Source: a virus. From it: a stretch of 30,263 nucleotides of DNA. The notes beneath the pieces were generated by a model. The model did not search any database. It had not been told where the DNA came from and was given only the letters and a program-made list of their open reading frames with translations. Below are positions 8,082-15,973 of this stretch, in pieces (the stretch's first letter is position 1; the number at the start of each line of letters is the position of its first letter). The translations under genes were made by a program, and so were the position numbers. Location of the stretch: positions 1-30,263 of IMG/VR virus record IMGVR_UViG_3300012012_000195; one strand, 5' to 3'.

Positions 8082-8394
8082 CTTCTAAATATTTAAGCAT
8101 CGCCTTATTCATTTGATCTTTGATAATATCCATGTCTGCTATCTCATCATTCTCGTAGATAAAAGACATAAACTTCTTAAAACTGGGCATCCCTTTATTT
8201 ACGTGCACTCTCATTCCGTTCCACGTAGACCAACCGATTCGCTCCCAGTCTTTTTTTTCTTTATTAAAAAAGCCTTGACACTTTAGAATATATTGATTCC
8301 AGGTCAAGGCATAAAAGTCATCAGGCATCAAACCGAGTTCTCCAAAAGCAAAAGTCAACACATCTTTATTCCAATTTAACTTTCCTGTTTGCTT
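8068..8394 (-). CDS. Tail assembly chaperone frameshift extension (gpT-like)
   Basis: This reading frame is the -1 continuation of the upstream chaperone. It has no good ATG near its beginning: the only early start is a GTG at 8361, yet the frame is open and protein-like upstream of it, through LNWNKDVLTFAFGELGLMP, back to the A9 run at 8393-8401. The GELGLMPDDFYALTWNQY segment is the hallmark of the second half of lambda gpGT-like chaperones. A slip on A AAA AAA would give a fusion of about 220 aa (112 + 108) that binds the tape measure during tail assembly. The 3' end overlaps the tape measure start (8081) by 14 bases. A separate GTG-initiated 97-aa protein is the alternative. Confidence 0.75.
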   Translation of the reverse strand, partial: KQTGKLNWNKDVLTFAFGELGLMPDDFYALTWNQYILKCQGFFNKEKKDWERIGWSTWNGMRVHVNKGMPSFKKFMSFIYENDEIADMDIIKDQMNKAMLKYLEDARN

Positions 8395-8729
8395 TTTTTT
8401 TGTTCGGTTACCTCTGTATTTAATCCTAACACTCTAAAGACTTCCTTAGATACTGTAAGGATAAACTCACCACCTGAGCCTCCAGAGTTATCAATCCAAT
8501 CATGCACATCAAACTCCGTAAAGTCTATGATCTCGCCTTTTTTTAATATAGGGTAAGCCGATGCATGATAAATAAACACTCTCAGGAACGGCAGTAATTG
8601 CTTACCTAACAAGTCTGATAGATCAGTCACCGATGCGTCAAAGTGAGTAAGCGTCTGCTCTAAAGCATAATTGCCAAAGAACATCTGCCTATCTACCTCA
8701 CCTATTTTGTACGTTAAATGTCCCTCCAT
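8376..8729 (-). CDS. Tail assembly chaperone (gpG-like)
   Basis: The 117-aa protein lies between the major tail protein and tape measure, where lambda-type gpG is encoded. It contains FFGNYALEQTLTHFDAS and a helical bundle with a charged, low-complexity end (EVTEQKKSKQES). The final codons contain nine consecutive A (8393-8401), placing the zero frame as CAA AAA AAA AGC, just before the stop (8376-8378). The short form would act with the rarer frameshifted long form in loading tube subunits onto the tape measure. The start is one base from the stop of the major tail gene. Confidence 0.78.
   Translation of the reverse strand: MEGHLTYKIGEVDRQMFFGNYALEQTLTHFDASVTDLSDLLGKQLLPFLRVFIYHASAYPILKKGEIIDFTEFDVHDWIDNSGGSGGEFILTVSKEVFRVLGLNTEVTEQKKSKQES
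8393..8401 (-). promoter_or_regulatory. Programmed -1 ribosomal frameshift site (A9)
   Basis: The minus strand has nine A in a row ending in GC. In the zero frame this includes the slippery heptamer A AAA AAA. Moving back one base joins the 8376-8729 frame to the 8068-8394 frame with no intervening stop. Codon phase agrees: first bases are 2 mod 3 before and 0 mod 3 after. No stimulatory hairpin was spotted downstream. Confidence 0.7.
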
Positions 8730-9200
8730 TTAGTAACCAGGGTATGGATCAGTTGTCGTAATATCGCCGTCACCTAGCAAAGTGCCAGTAAAGGTAATAA
8801 ACTCACCCTCTGCGCCTGTAATCTCTAAAGCACTAAAGTAAGCATAGCCAAACTGCGCACTAAAGTTAGGATCTTCTTGACCATTTGTAAGTAGTAAAGC
8901 CACCTGAAACTCAGTCAAAGTCTTTGCCCTTGCAATTGTGCTTATACGATCCCATGATGCTTTTGCAGTATCGCCACCTGCACCTGCCGTATCTGTGAAA
9001 ACACCCTCAAAAGGTATCTCAAAAGAATAGGTTGTCGGTTTGCGTCTGGTCACTCCAGGATCGCATTTAGTTACTGTCTCAGCAAAATCCCATGATTCGC
9101 TGATGCCGTTTGAAGTTAAACACGCTACTGGTTTCCATGCGCCACCTGTGCGAATGTAGAGCATGAATAGACTTCCTGCATAAAATTGTTCTGCTGCCAT
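8730..9200 (-). CDS. Major tail (tube) protein
   Basis: The 156-aa protein precedes the tail chaperones and follows the tail terminator, the standard position of the major tube subunit. The sequence is beta-rich, with FMLYI, ACLTSNGISESWDFAE, KCDPGV, YSFEIPFEGVFTDT and a C-terminal YFSALEITGAEGEFITFTGTLLGDG. The same framework recurs in two smaller proteins at 3484-3939 and 3932-4276. It should polymerise around the tape measure. The spacing to the downstream chaperone is one base, so the two are co-translated. Confidence 0.82.
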   Translation of the reverse strand: MAAEQFYAGSLFMLYIRTGGAWKPVACLTSNGISESWDFAETVTKCDPGVTRRKPTTYSFEIPFEGVFTDTAGAGGDTAKASWDRISTIARAKTLTEFQVALLLTNGQEDPNFSAQFGYAYFSALEITGAEGEFITFTGTLLGDGDITTTDPYPGY

Positions 9201-9201
9201 T

Positions 9202-9624
9202 TTAAGTTCTATTTAATTTGTGTTGAAAAGTTAGTATGTATTGAAATATGTTTTCTGTTTCTGTTTCTAAAATTACCTCATTTGTTAATAGTTGTAAGGT
9301 TTCAACATTTATAAAGTTACTCAAAGTTAAATTAGTAACTTGAATCCTATTTTGTATCTCTTCACTTATTACCATTGCAAAACTTAAATCGCCATTGCCA
9401 TTAGGGTATTTAGTGACTATCTGCACATTTATAGTACAAAGATAGTAATATCCGCACTTTGTCTGCTCTTGCAATCTTGTTTGACTAGATAAAATTACAT
9501 ATTTAGCCGGTACATTCTTTAAAGGTGCTGATTTACTGTAAACAGGTATAGTAACGCCACCAACTATTAAATTGGCTAGAGCGCTCTTATATGCGTTTAG
9601 TATTGATAAATTAGCATCTTTCAT
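9202..9624 (-). CDS. Tail terminator/completion protein (DUF3168/gp17-like)
   Basis: At 140 aa, with a two-layer alpha/beta pattern (N-terminal helix ILNAYKSALANLI, then VTIPVYSKSAP, YVILSSQTR, YYYLCTINVQIVT, and a C-terminal ILTFQHKL strand), it resembles the phage tail terminators that cap the tube and join it to the head. Position between the gp10-like protein and major tail protein supports this. It lies one base upstream of the tail gene and is AT-rich. Assignment is by pattern and synteny. Confidence 0.68.
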   Translation of the reverse strand: MKDANLSILNAYKSALANLIVGGVTIPVYSKSAPLKNVPAKYVILSSQTRLQEQTKCGYYYLCTINVQIVTKYPNGNGDLSFAMVISEEIQNRIQVTNLTLSNFINVETLQLLTNEVILETETENIFQYILTFQHKLNRT

Positions 9625-9637
9625 TTCTCAAATGTAA

Positions 9638-10171
9638 TTATTTTTTTGCATTATATTTTCGTGTTTCAACTTCCAATACTTTTCTTAAAGTTTTAGGATA
9701 TTGCTGAATGCCCTCTAAATAGCTAGGTATTAAATATGGTCTAGGTTTTAATCCTTTTCTTAATATTGATACTGCTATAATGTAAGCTAATTTTGAATCT
9801 ATACCTTTTCTGGCACACCATTCTCTAATAGCATCTAAAAAACTATCAAAATTACCACTTTTTTTACCTCTAAATTCAGATGCCATTTGCTCAAATCCTT
9901 TAGGTATTGCTACTCTTGCACCTGTCCCAAATTCTACAAATGCAGCATAAGGAGTATTAGCAAATACAAAGGAAACATTATAACCTACTCTGGCAGTTGT
10001 TTTACCTATGGATTGCCTTAACTGTCCCTGATCTACTGGCGCTCTTAATTTAGCTTGATTAGCAATATCTTCAGCAGTTGAATTAGTTACCGCAACTGCT
10101 AACCTATTAGCATCATGACCAAAGGCTGATATTTGAGATAGTAATTTAGAAATATCTATTTTAGCTGCCAT
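9638..10171 (-). CDS. HK97 gp10-like head-tail/tail protein
   Basis: The protein matches the gp10-like family with ATEDIANQAKLRAPVDQGQLR-type residues (TAEDIANQ, then APVDQGQLRQSI) followed by NTPYAAFVEFGTGA. These are the conserved core motifs of this connector/tail-completion group. I chose ATG at 10171 (MAAKIDISK, 177 aa), which overlaps the adaptor stop (10161) by 11 bases. The open frame extends to an ATG at 10222, but that would give a 62-base overlap and an unlikely N-terminus. ATG at 10180 is also possible. It probably occupies the neck or proximal tail. Confidence 0.78.
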   Translation of the reverse strand: MAAKIDISKLLSQISAFGHDANRLAVAVTNSTAEDIANQAKLRAPVDQGQLRQSIGKTTARVGYNVSFVFANTPYAAFVEFGTGARVAIPKGFEQMASEFRGKKSGNFDSFLDAIREWCARKGIDSKLAYIIAVSILRKGLKPRPYLIPSYLEGIQQYPKTLRKVLEVETRKYNAKK

Positions 10172-10499
10172 TATTATCATCCGTGACGGATGCCAGTATC
10201 TCATAAAATCTGAATGTATCATCTACATTCCTAATTGAATGAATAGTGAAAAAATTTAACTCATACAGAATCCTCATGTCCTTTGTAGGTGCAAAGTCTT
10301 TTCTATAACGAATTGTAAACCTAAAGACCTGATTTATGACTTGTTCTTGCGCTTGTAACTGTCTATTGCCATCGTATGGCTTTATATTTGACCATGTAGC
10401 CAAAACAGGCACAAACGTAATCACGTAATCCTGATAGGCATTTTCAACTGATGTGAACGTGCCAAATGTAATGCGCTTATCTAATCTGCCCGGATTCAT
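10161..10499 (-). CDS. Head-tail adaptor/stopper (SPP1 gp16-like)
   Basis: The 112-aa protein begins MNPGRLDKRITF, the classic start of phage head-tail joining proteins, followed by beta strands with ATWSNIKP and RFTIRYRKD, ending with a YEILASV strand. Length and order (after the connector, before the gp10-like protein) fit the neck stopper. It overlaps the connector gene by one base at 10499 and the next gene at 10161-10171. Confidence 0.8.
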   Translation of the reverse strand: MNPGRLDKRITFGTFTSVENAYQDYVITFVPVLATWSNIKPYDGNRQLQAQEQVINQVFRFTIRYRKDFAPTKDMRILYELNFFTIHSIRNVDDTFRFYEILASVTDDNNGS

Positions 10500-10999
10500 T
10501 AGAATAGAGTTATGCGTCTGTATGGAGAAAGTAACAAAGTTGCAATCGTAGGCATTCCAACAACTGGATTATCCCTGTTCTCATAATAGTAGGCTATCAT
10601 TTCTTTAATTGCAGTTTCTATATCATCTGGCACATCTGATCCGCCCTCATAATTCCATCCATAACCTGCTACAAACGTAACTGTATTAAATCCCGCCGTA
10701 TCTGAAATGACCTCTGTAAAGCCTTGCGTTTCGATTGTTTCAAATGTTAGCGCAACCATATCAGGATCTACCACAGTTTCAACTGAGATCAAAGGGTACT
10801 CATATATTTTAACTGCTCCAGAAACAGGCGTAATTAAACTCATTTGCCTTTGCCATAATACTTGTAGCGTAAACTGTTCAGCTTGATTTACCGCAGATTT
10901 TATCAATGAGGTAATTAATCCATCTTCTATTGTATAGTCTAGGTCTAGTCTTAGATACATTTTTGCATCTGCTAGGCTCACTACATTTAACTGGTCCAT
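10499..10999 (-). CDS. Head-tail connector (gp6/gp15-like)
   Basis: The N-terminus VSLADAKMYLRLDLDYTIEDGLI is split across two recognisable parts (SLADAKMYLRLD, then TIEDGLITSLIKSAV), the helical signature of phage connector/DNA-packaging adaptors that dock under the portal. The end has DIETAIKEMIAYYYENRD and SPYRRI, also usual. It is 166 aa. In most such phages it directly follows the capsid gene; here about 5.9 kb of glycan and modification genes separate them. A gap of 45 bases precedes it, with no exact TAnnTTTG box. In-frame TAA codons upstream of the ATG exclude a longer start. Confidence 0.82.
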   Translation of the reverse strand: MDQLNVVSLADAKMYLRLDLDYTIEDGLITSLIKSAVNQAEQFTLQVLWQRQMSLITPVSGAVKIYEYPLISVETVVDPDMVALTFETIETQGFTEVISDTAGFNTVTFVAGYGWNYEGGSDVPDDIETAIKEMIAYYYENRDNPVVGMPTIATLLLSPYRRITLF

Positions 11000-11044
11000 T
11001 CTCTTTAGGTTTAAAAGGTTGTTTTAAATACTCTTTTTTTTCCA

Positions 11045-11989
11045 TTATATAATCGCTAAATTACATATTTTATTTAACCAATTTTCAAACTTTGGCAATT
11101 CCTTGACAGGATCTAATTCTTTTGCCCTCTCTAAAGGCGTTTTCTTAGTCTGTATTGTATCTATGTTACTAATAGCATCTATCCATCCATCTATATTGTT
11201 CCTCTCAACGAATATCCCTGCATCTGCGACGCTATCTCTAAAGCCTAGTATATCAGAGCAGATAACAGGAATATTGCAGCACAGAGCTTCTATTTGAGCC
11301 ATGCCATAACTCTCATACTCACTAGGTGCTATTAGCACTTTAGTCATTGCCAGATATTTGCGCACATCATCAATTAAAGGTACATATTTTATATTCCTGA
11401 CCTTTTCGTCTTTGATCTGATGATAGTAACCGCCTTGCACCGCTAGAAACTTTGTTTTAGGCATTCGCTTGGCTATGTCAATTAATATCTGACCGCCTTT
11501 GTTTTCGTTATGGTTTATCAGCGTCACGTACTCAGCATCTGGTCTAGCAGTTGAGTAATCTCTGTAATTAATCGGCGCATATAGCGTATAGGTTTCCTGA
11601 TTGTAGTTTAATTCTCGCTTTGTGTTCTCGCAGTTGTAAACTGTATAAGTATTTGGTCTGATATTAACCTGCGGATAACCTACGTTATTATGAGCAAAGT
11701 TTATAACCTTTTTAGCTTGCAGCCTTTGTTTATTCATTGCATAGTAAGTGCCTGACAGTTGACAAAACACTAGATCTGCCCAGTCCCATAAATCATTATG
11801 ACATTGCTTGTAATTGTCTTTAGCCTTGTAAACCTGTATGCCCTCGTAGGTATAATTCTCTGGGCATCTAGTAACTGCCTTAACCTCATGACCTTTGCTT
11901 ATTAGATAGGTTACAACCCGATGCAAATAGATTTCAGATCCTGCTCTCTGATGCGGTAAGTATATGCCTGGACTTAGTAAAATGTTCAT
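11045..11989 (-). CDS. GT-B glycosyltransferase, GT4-like
   Basis: The 314-aa enzyme should transfer a sugar from a nucleotide donor. The N-terminal Rossmann half starts MNILLSPGIYLPHQRAGSEIY with the Gly-Ser typical of group 1 transferases. The C-terminal half has NENKGGQIL (161-169) with the conserved Lys, and the E-x7-E motif in EYESYGMAQIEAL (E226, E234), followed by PVICSD. Cytosolic, with no membrane segment. It is the last gene of the modification cassette, and its start overlaps the DNA methyltransferase stop as ATGA (11986-11989). Acceptor unknown. Confidence 0.85.
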   Translation of the reverse strand: MNILLSPGIYLPHQRAGSEIYLHRVVTYLISKGHEVKAVTRCPENYTYEGIQVYKAKDNYKQCHNDLWDWADLVFCQLSGTYYAMNKQRLQAKKVINFAHNNVGYPQVNIRPNTYTVYNCENTKRELNYNQETYTLYAPINYRDYSTARPDAEYVTLINHNENKGGQILIDIAKRMPKTKFLAVQGGYYHQIKDEKVRNIKYVPLIDDVRKYLAMTKVLIAPSEYESYGMAQIEALCCNIPVICSDILGFRDSVADAGIFVERNNIDGWIDAISNIDTIQTKKTPLERAKELDPVKELPKFENWLNKICNLAII

Positions 11990-12618
11990 CTAAATAATTG
12001 AGTTTGTGCCATGTGGTTATTAATTCGTTTCATAGCCTGATCAAAATATTCCTTATCTAATTCACAAGCCGTTAAATCAAATCCATAATCATGACAGGCT
12101 ATTGCTATTGAACCTGATCCTAAATGAGTATCAAGTATTTTATCGCCTTGTTTTCCGTATTTGTCTAATAGCCATTTGTAAAGTGCTATTGGCTTTTGTG
12201 TTGGGTGTATTCGTTCTTCATCGGCTACAAATCCAGTTAATATTTGTATAGATACATAATCAACTTTTTTCTGACCTGAAACACTTGCTATTTCACATTG
12301 GCTTAAAGTATTTCCGCCTCTGTTTTTATACCAAACCAACGCACCGCCTTCGTTATTAAATGAGTTGAAGTAATTAGCACCCCAAATGATTTGTTTTTTA
12401 GATACTCTTTTCAGTTCCGCAAAATATTCATCACTTGGTATATTATCATCCCATTTCATTTCTTTATGAACCCTTTCAAGTTTACCTTTTTTTGCTCCAC
12501 TTGAAAATCCGATAAAAGTATCTCCAATTCCGTATGGTGGGTCAACTATTGCCAAATCAAAATACTTATCAGGATAACGTGCCATTAATAGCATATTATC
12601 TTCGTTTGTTATTGTCAT
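11986..12618 (-). CDS. DNA methyltransferase (N6-adenine/N4-cytosine, DPPY type)
   Basis: At 210 aa it has motif IV DPPYGIG (D26-G30) near the N-terminus, HPTQKP (138-143) and the SAM-binding motif ILDTHLGSGS (161-170) near the C-terminus. This order marks the beta-class amino-methyltransferases. It should methylate a short DNA site, probably protecting phage DNA from restriction. No restriction endonuclease is adjacent, so it is an orphan enzyme. Its location inside the glycosyltransferase run, with ATGA overlaps on both sides (12615-12618, 11986-11989), is unusual. Specificity cannot be read from sequence. Confidence 0.88.
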   Translation of the reverse strand: MTITNEDNMLLMARYPDKYFDLAIVDPPYGIGDTFIGFSSGAKKGKLERVHKEMKWDDNIPSDEYFAELKRVSKKQIIWGANYFNSFNNEGGALVWYKNRGGNTLSQCEIASVSGQKKVDYVSIQILTGFVADEERIHPTQKPIALYKWLLDKYGKQGDKILDTHLGSGSIAIACHDYGFDLTACELDKEYFDQAMKRINNHMAQTQLFR

Positions 12619-13220
12619 GTTACAGGAATAAACAGATATGGTCTTTGTATCTTTAATGTTCTGCCATCGTAATTATGCAGATCGCTTCTATGGTAGTGAA
12701 TAGCTTGTATTCTTGTAGCCGGATTATAAAGCGCATAACCTGCGCTATGTAACTCATAAGCAATCCGATTATCACAACCCGGTATGCCTAAATAAAAGTC
12801 ACAAAAATTAACATTGCGCATCTTGCCTTTAAATATCCAGACATCCTGACTAAAGCGCTCATTGTGTAACTTTAAGCCACCTATCTTATCATCCCACCTG
12901 CTTAACGCTATGCATTGCCGTTCATTTAAAGTCAACTGCCTCAGCGTATGATTAAAATAAATATCTGTATTTGCGACCATTGATATATCATCCCTGCTTG
13001 TGACTGTTCTATCTATCAGATTAAAAAAGTCCCTGTATGTAGGTCGCTGAAATGGTATAATTACTAATTTGTCAGAATTTGGCAACTCTACAAATCCATC
13101 AACAAAGAGATAAATTTTATCTATAAGCTGATTCTCTATGTTCTTATTCAGGCAGTAGATTAATTCTTTTTGCCTGATTGCGCTTTTATCGGTATAAATT
13201 GAAGTAAATAAATTAATCAT
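12615..13220 (-). CDS. Putative GT-A glycosyltransferase
   Basis: The 201-aa protein has an N-terminal alpha/beta unit (MINLFTSIYTDKSAIRQKEL) and, after two strands, VANTDIYF (82-89), which looks like the acidic metal/nucleotide-sugar site of GT-A enzymes. SRWDD and a PGCDNRIAYELHSAGYAL segment (145-162) follow, resembling acceptor-side motifs of small bacterial glycosyltransferases. No membrane helix. It overlaps the upstream methyltransferase by 8 bases and the downstream DNA methyltransferase by 4. Family assignment is tentative, by motif and neighbours. Confidence 0.62.
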   Translation of the reverse strand: MINLFTSIYTDKSAIRQKELIYCLNKNIENQLIDKIYLFVDGFVELPNSDKLVIIPFQRPTYRDFFNLIDRTVTSRDDISMVANTDIYFNHTLRQLTLNERQCIALSRWDDKIGGLKLHNERFSQDVWIFKGKMRNVNFCDFYLGIPGCDNRIAYELHSAGYALYNPATRIQAIHYHRSDLHNYDGRTLKIQRPYLFIPVT

Positions 13221-13767
13221 AAATAGCTATGCCTGTACCTGTATGATGTCCTATATGTGTTAAATCGTATTTTTCGTTTTTTAATCCATTCCAGAAATTA
13301 CTCATTTCATTGTTTAAATGAATGTCATCAAACATGACTAAGCCTTTGTAATCAATCTCTAGCAGATGATCAGCAAACTCCTGCTCAAACTCGCCATCGT
13401 GGTAAGTATCTAGCATAATAAAAGGACTTGCAATCTCATACTTCAAAACATTGCCTTTTATAAATTCTATGTTAGGTATTTTAATATCCTCAATCTCAGG
13501 CTGATGCTCAATGTCATAGCTGATAACTTTATTCTTTTTATTAAATGACAAAGCTATGGCAGAACTACCCTGATAACTTCCAATGTCCAACAAAGTAACT
13601 CCGTTAACTAAAGTGCTGATATAAGCTAACAGTCTGTAATGTTCTAGACCTGCATCCATGTAAAACCAGCCTTTGGGGAATCCCAAATCATCCGTACTTT
13701 TTAGATACTTAGACAGGTTGATTGCATTTAACTCCTCTGCGCTTACTTTTAATATTTTATCAATCAT
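13213..13767 (-). CDS. Class I SAM-dependent methyltransferase (Methyltransf_24-like)
   Basis: The 184-aa protein carries the SAM site TLLDIGSYQGSSAIAL (58-73; D61, G63, G67), an acidic end of strand 2 in VISYDIE (D85), and MFDDIH (145-150), the pattern of class I small-molecule or glycan methyltransferases. No DNA-target motif (DPPY, PCQ) is present, so a sugar or other small acceptor is more likely than DNA. Embedded between glycosyltransferases, it may methylate or cap a glycan. Overlaps: 8 bases at both ends. Confidence 0.75.
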   Translation of the reverse strand: MIDKILKVSAEELNAINLSKYLKSTDDLGFPKGWFYMDAGLEHYRLLAYISTLVNGVTLLDIGSYQGSSAIALSFNKKNKVISYDIEHQPEIEDIKIPNIEFIKGNVLKYEIASPFIMLDTYHDGEFEQEFADHLLEIDYKGLVMFDDIHLNNEMSNFWNGLKNEKYDLTHIGHHTGTGIAIYD

Positions 13768-14326
13768 ACTGCTTTAGTAAAAGGTTGTAATTTTTATGGT
13801 ATTTATCTATGGCATGATAACCTACTGAGCCATACTCAAACTCGGTTTCAACTGCAAACTTATTGCAGGTTGCCTTATCGGGTAACTTATAGCCTAATTC
13901 ACGCATCTTATTAGTAAAGTAAATATCTTCATTGCCATCTTTTTCCATGCCTTTGTACGGATGCTTTGCGCATATCTCATACATTAGCTTTGGATTGCGT
14001 ATGCTTAGACCTCCATTCATGCAACCCGGTATGTTCTTAATCCACGATCCTATAAAGTCCCATTCTAAAAAATCTTCAATGCCATCTTTTAATAATCCTG
14101 AATCATGCTGAAATATTAGCACCCTATCATATCTTGATCCTCGCCAAAAGTTAGGATTAGTTAGTATAGAGTTATATACTCTAGGCGTTTTTATGTAATA
14201 AATGCCACCTGCATAAGGCGGTTGAATATGTAGCAAATCCCATGACTTAGGTATAAACCTTTTATGTCTTGCGATTGCTTCCTGAGCCACATCTTCCCGG
14301 TCATCTATAATTATAGCTGCGTTCAT
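13760..14326 (-). CDS. DUF5672-like putative glycosyltransferase
   Basis: The 188-aa protein shows the pattern of the DUF5672 group: YDRVLIFQHDSGLL (66-79), where HDS is a likely DxD-type site, IEDFLEWDFIGSWI (83-96), and GCMNGGLSIRNPKLM (101-115). These are thought to be GT-A-like enzymes in glycan clusters. It lacks membrane segments. The start overlaps the GT2 gene stop as ATGA (14323-14326). Catalytic activity is inferred from motifs. Confidence 0.72.
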   Translation of the reverse strand: MNAAIIIDDREDVAQEAIARHKRFIPKSWDLLHIQPPYAGGIYYIKTPRVYNSILTNPNFWRGSRYDRVLIFQHDSGLLKDGIEDFLEWDFIGSWIKNIPGCMNGGLSIRNPKLMYEICAKHPYKGMEKDGNEDIYFTNKMRELGYKLPDKATCNKFAVETEFEYGSVGYHAIDKYHKNYNLLLKQYD

Positions 14327-15072
14327 ACTAAAACCTTGTTATAATTATGGTGACTCTTTAAATAGCTAGGTAAAATTGATTTATCAAATGGCACAGGATT
14401 CCATAAGTTCAACGCTACGCAATGCACATCATTAAACTGCTTATTAGGTTTCCATTTATAGAAACAATCATTTAACCAGTCTTTTCTAACCTCGTGAGCA
14501 TGACCGAATACATTATACTTGTATCTCATAATCGGCTCTGGCTGACAGGTGCTAAAATGATAAATAGTCTGCTTTAGGTTTAAATCCTGTGTATGCTCTT
14601 TCCTATGCAAATTTTCTAATCGTATCGGTCTAAAGCCATCATAACAAGCATAGTCAAAAGACCGCCAGAAGTTTACAAAACCATCAATGCCATAAAAGCG
14701 ATCTACGCCCCAATAAGCATATTCAAAAGACTTCTGTAATTCATCTGATTTATAAACTTCGTCTGAATCTACTGTAAGTACCAGATCATAGCCATCAGAG
14801 TATTTATACTTGACTGATCTATGCTCACTCTCAGCGCCATATCTGTCTGCCCTGTCCCAAATCATTTTATCTTTTAATACATCCTGACAAATGCTAAATA
14901 TATAACCCTCTGAATCTGGACATTGCAATAGCGTTCCATGACCTTGACTTGGCATCATGCTATAAGCAATTACCATTTTATCAACATGATCTACAACCGA
15001 CATAAGAGCCTCACGCAAGTAATCACCTGCATAGTGTATAGTCATAAATCCTAAAACTTTAATTTTGCTCAT
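14323..15072 (-). CDS. GT2-like glycosyltransferase
   Basis: The 249-aa protein begins KIKVLGFMTIHYAGDYLREAL, a short GT-A N-terminus, and has LVLTVDSDEVY (98-107) with the DxD pair D102 and D104 for metal and nucleotide sugar. FRPIRLENLH and the His-rich end HCVALNLWNP are additional features. No transmembrane region, so it probably acts in the cytosol on a soluble or protein acceptor. It overlaps the upstream gene by 14 bases and the downstream by 4. Confidence 0.75.
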   Translation of the reverse strand: MSKIKVLGFMTIHYAGDYLREALMSVVDHVDKMVIAYSMMPSQGHGTLLQCPDSEGYIFSICQDVLKDKMIWDRADRYGAESEHRSVKYKYSDGYDLVLTVDSDEVYKSDELQKSFEYAYWGVDRFYGIDGFVNFWRSFDYACYDGFRPIRLENLHRKEHTQDLNLKQTIYHFSTCQPEPIMRYKYNVFGHAHEVRKDWLNDCFYKWKPNKQFNDVHCVALNLWNPVPFDKSILPSYLKSHHNYNKVLV

Positions 15073-15973
15073 ATATCTCTAATAAATTCTTTACCATTTT
15101 ATCAAATGTATAATTAGCCTTGACAAACTCATTGCCTTGCTTTGCTATAAGATCCCGCTCCTCTTTATGGTCATCTAGATAGTATCTTAGCAATACCATT
15201 AAATCATATAGACTATTCCATGTCCTAACGTGAACATGATCTATAAAAGGCATATTAGGATAGGCTTTGCATAAACAGAACGCACCAGAACCTAGTATCC
15301 TATAAATCCTATCTGAGCTATATGAATCTTCGTCATAATGGCTTAGGTTAATGGCTATCTTTGTAGCTCTGTATGCTTTTGATTCCTCTGCCTGTGAATG
15401 GTTATAGTTACCGGCTACATTAAACCAGTTATTGCCGTAAACGCCATACTTATCGCCAAAATGTTTATGTAGCATAGTATTCATGTCTATTCGCAACCTG
15501 CTTAGCGGAAATTTATCGCCACCGTAATTATTACCAAAAAAAGAAATCTCTCTGCAATTACCTATCTCGCCCTCTGGCTTGTATATCTCAGGATCGTAAC
15601 CTATCTCTAAATATCCGCCGTTTACTACGTTTGCAACATCTCGCATATTAGAAAACAAAGTCTTATCTATATAAGGTGACATTGCAATCATCCATGCAGG
15701 AGTCTCATTTCGTATGTCGCCGTTCCAGTTACAAATCCATGCACCTGTTTCACGCATAGCCTTTACAGTTTCTATATGAATAATGTTAGGACTTTGTATC
15801 TGCATAAATATAATATCAGGCAAAAACTCTCTGGCTATTCTTATCGCTTCTTGGTTTACATCCTTTGCCCCTGTGGATAACTCTATGTAATCAGTACAGT
15901 TAGCTAGAAACGCTTTACGTGCTGAATCATTTGGCGGAGGTGCTACCATTAACCCTAAGTGAAAAATTCTCAT
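15059..15973 (-). CDS. GT-B glycosyltransferase (CgeB/Glyco_trans_1_2-like)
   Basis: The 304-aa protein has a Rossmann-like N-half (MRIFHLGLMVAPPP; LPDIIFMQIQSPNII) and a C-half with ISFFGNNYGG and SSDRIYRILGSGAFCLC (219-235), which matches the nucleotide-sugar site of the CgeB/spore-maturation-like GT-B group. The end, YTFDKMVKNLLEIYEQ, is also typical. No membrane anchor. It overlaps a small upstream ORF as ATGA (15970-15973). It resembles the GT4 enzyme only in fold, so the two probably add different sugars. Confidence 0.75.
   Translation of the reverse strand: MRIFHLGLMVAPPPNDSARKAFLANCTDYIELSTGAKDVNQEAIRIAREFLPDIIFMQIQSPNIIHIETVKAMRETGAWICNWNGDIRNETPAWMIAMSPYIDKTLFSNMRDVANVVNGGYLEIGYDPEIYKPEGEIGNCREISFFGNNYGGDKFPLSRLRIDMNTMLHKHFGDKYGVYGNNWFNVAGNYNHSQAEESKAYRATKIAINLSHYDEDSYSSDRIYRILGSGAFCLCKAYPNMPFIDHVHVRTWNSLYDLMVLLRYYLDDHKEERDLIAKQGNEFVKANYTFDKMVKNLLEIYEQN

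Noticed and set aside
10172-10222. Longer start of the gp10-like protein
   Set aside because: It would overlap the adaptor gene by 62 bases and adds residues unlike the family; ATG at 10171 is preferred.
10873-11045. Minus-strand ORF from ATG 11043-11045 into the connector gene
   Set aside because: It continues about 57 codons but overlaps the connector N-terminus in another frame and encodes a basic, patternless peptide.
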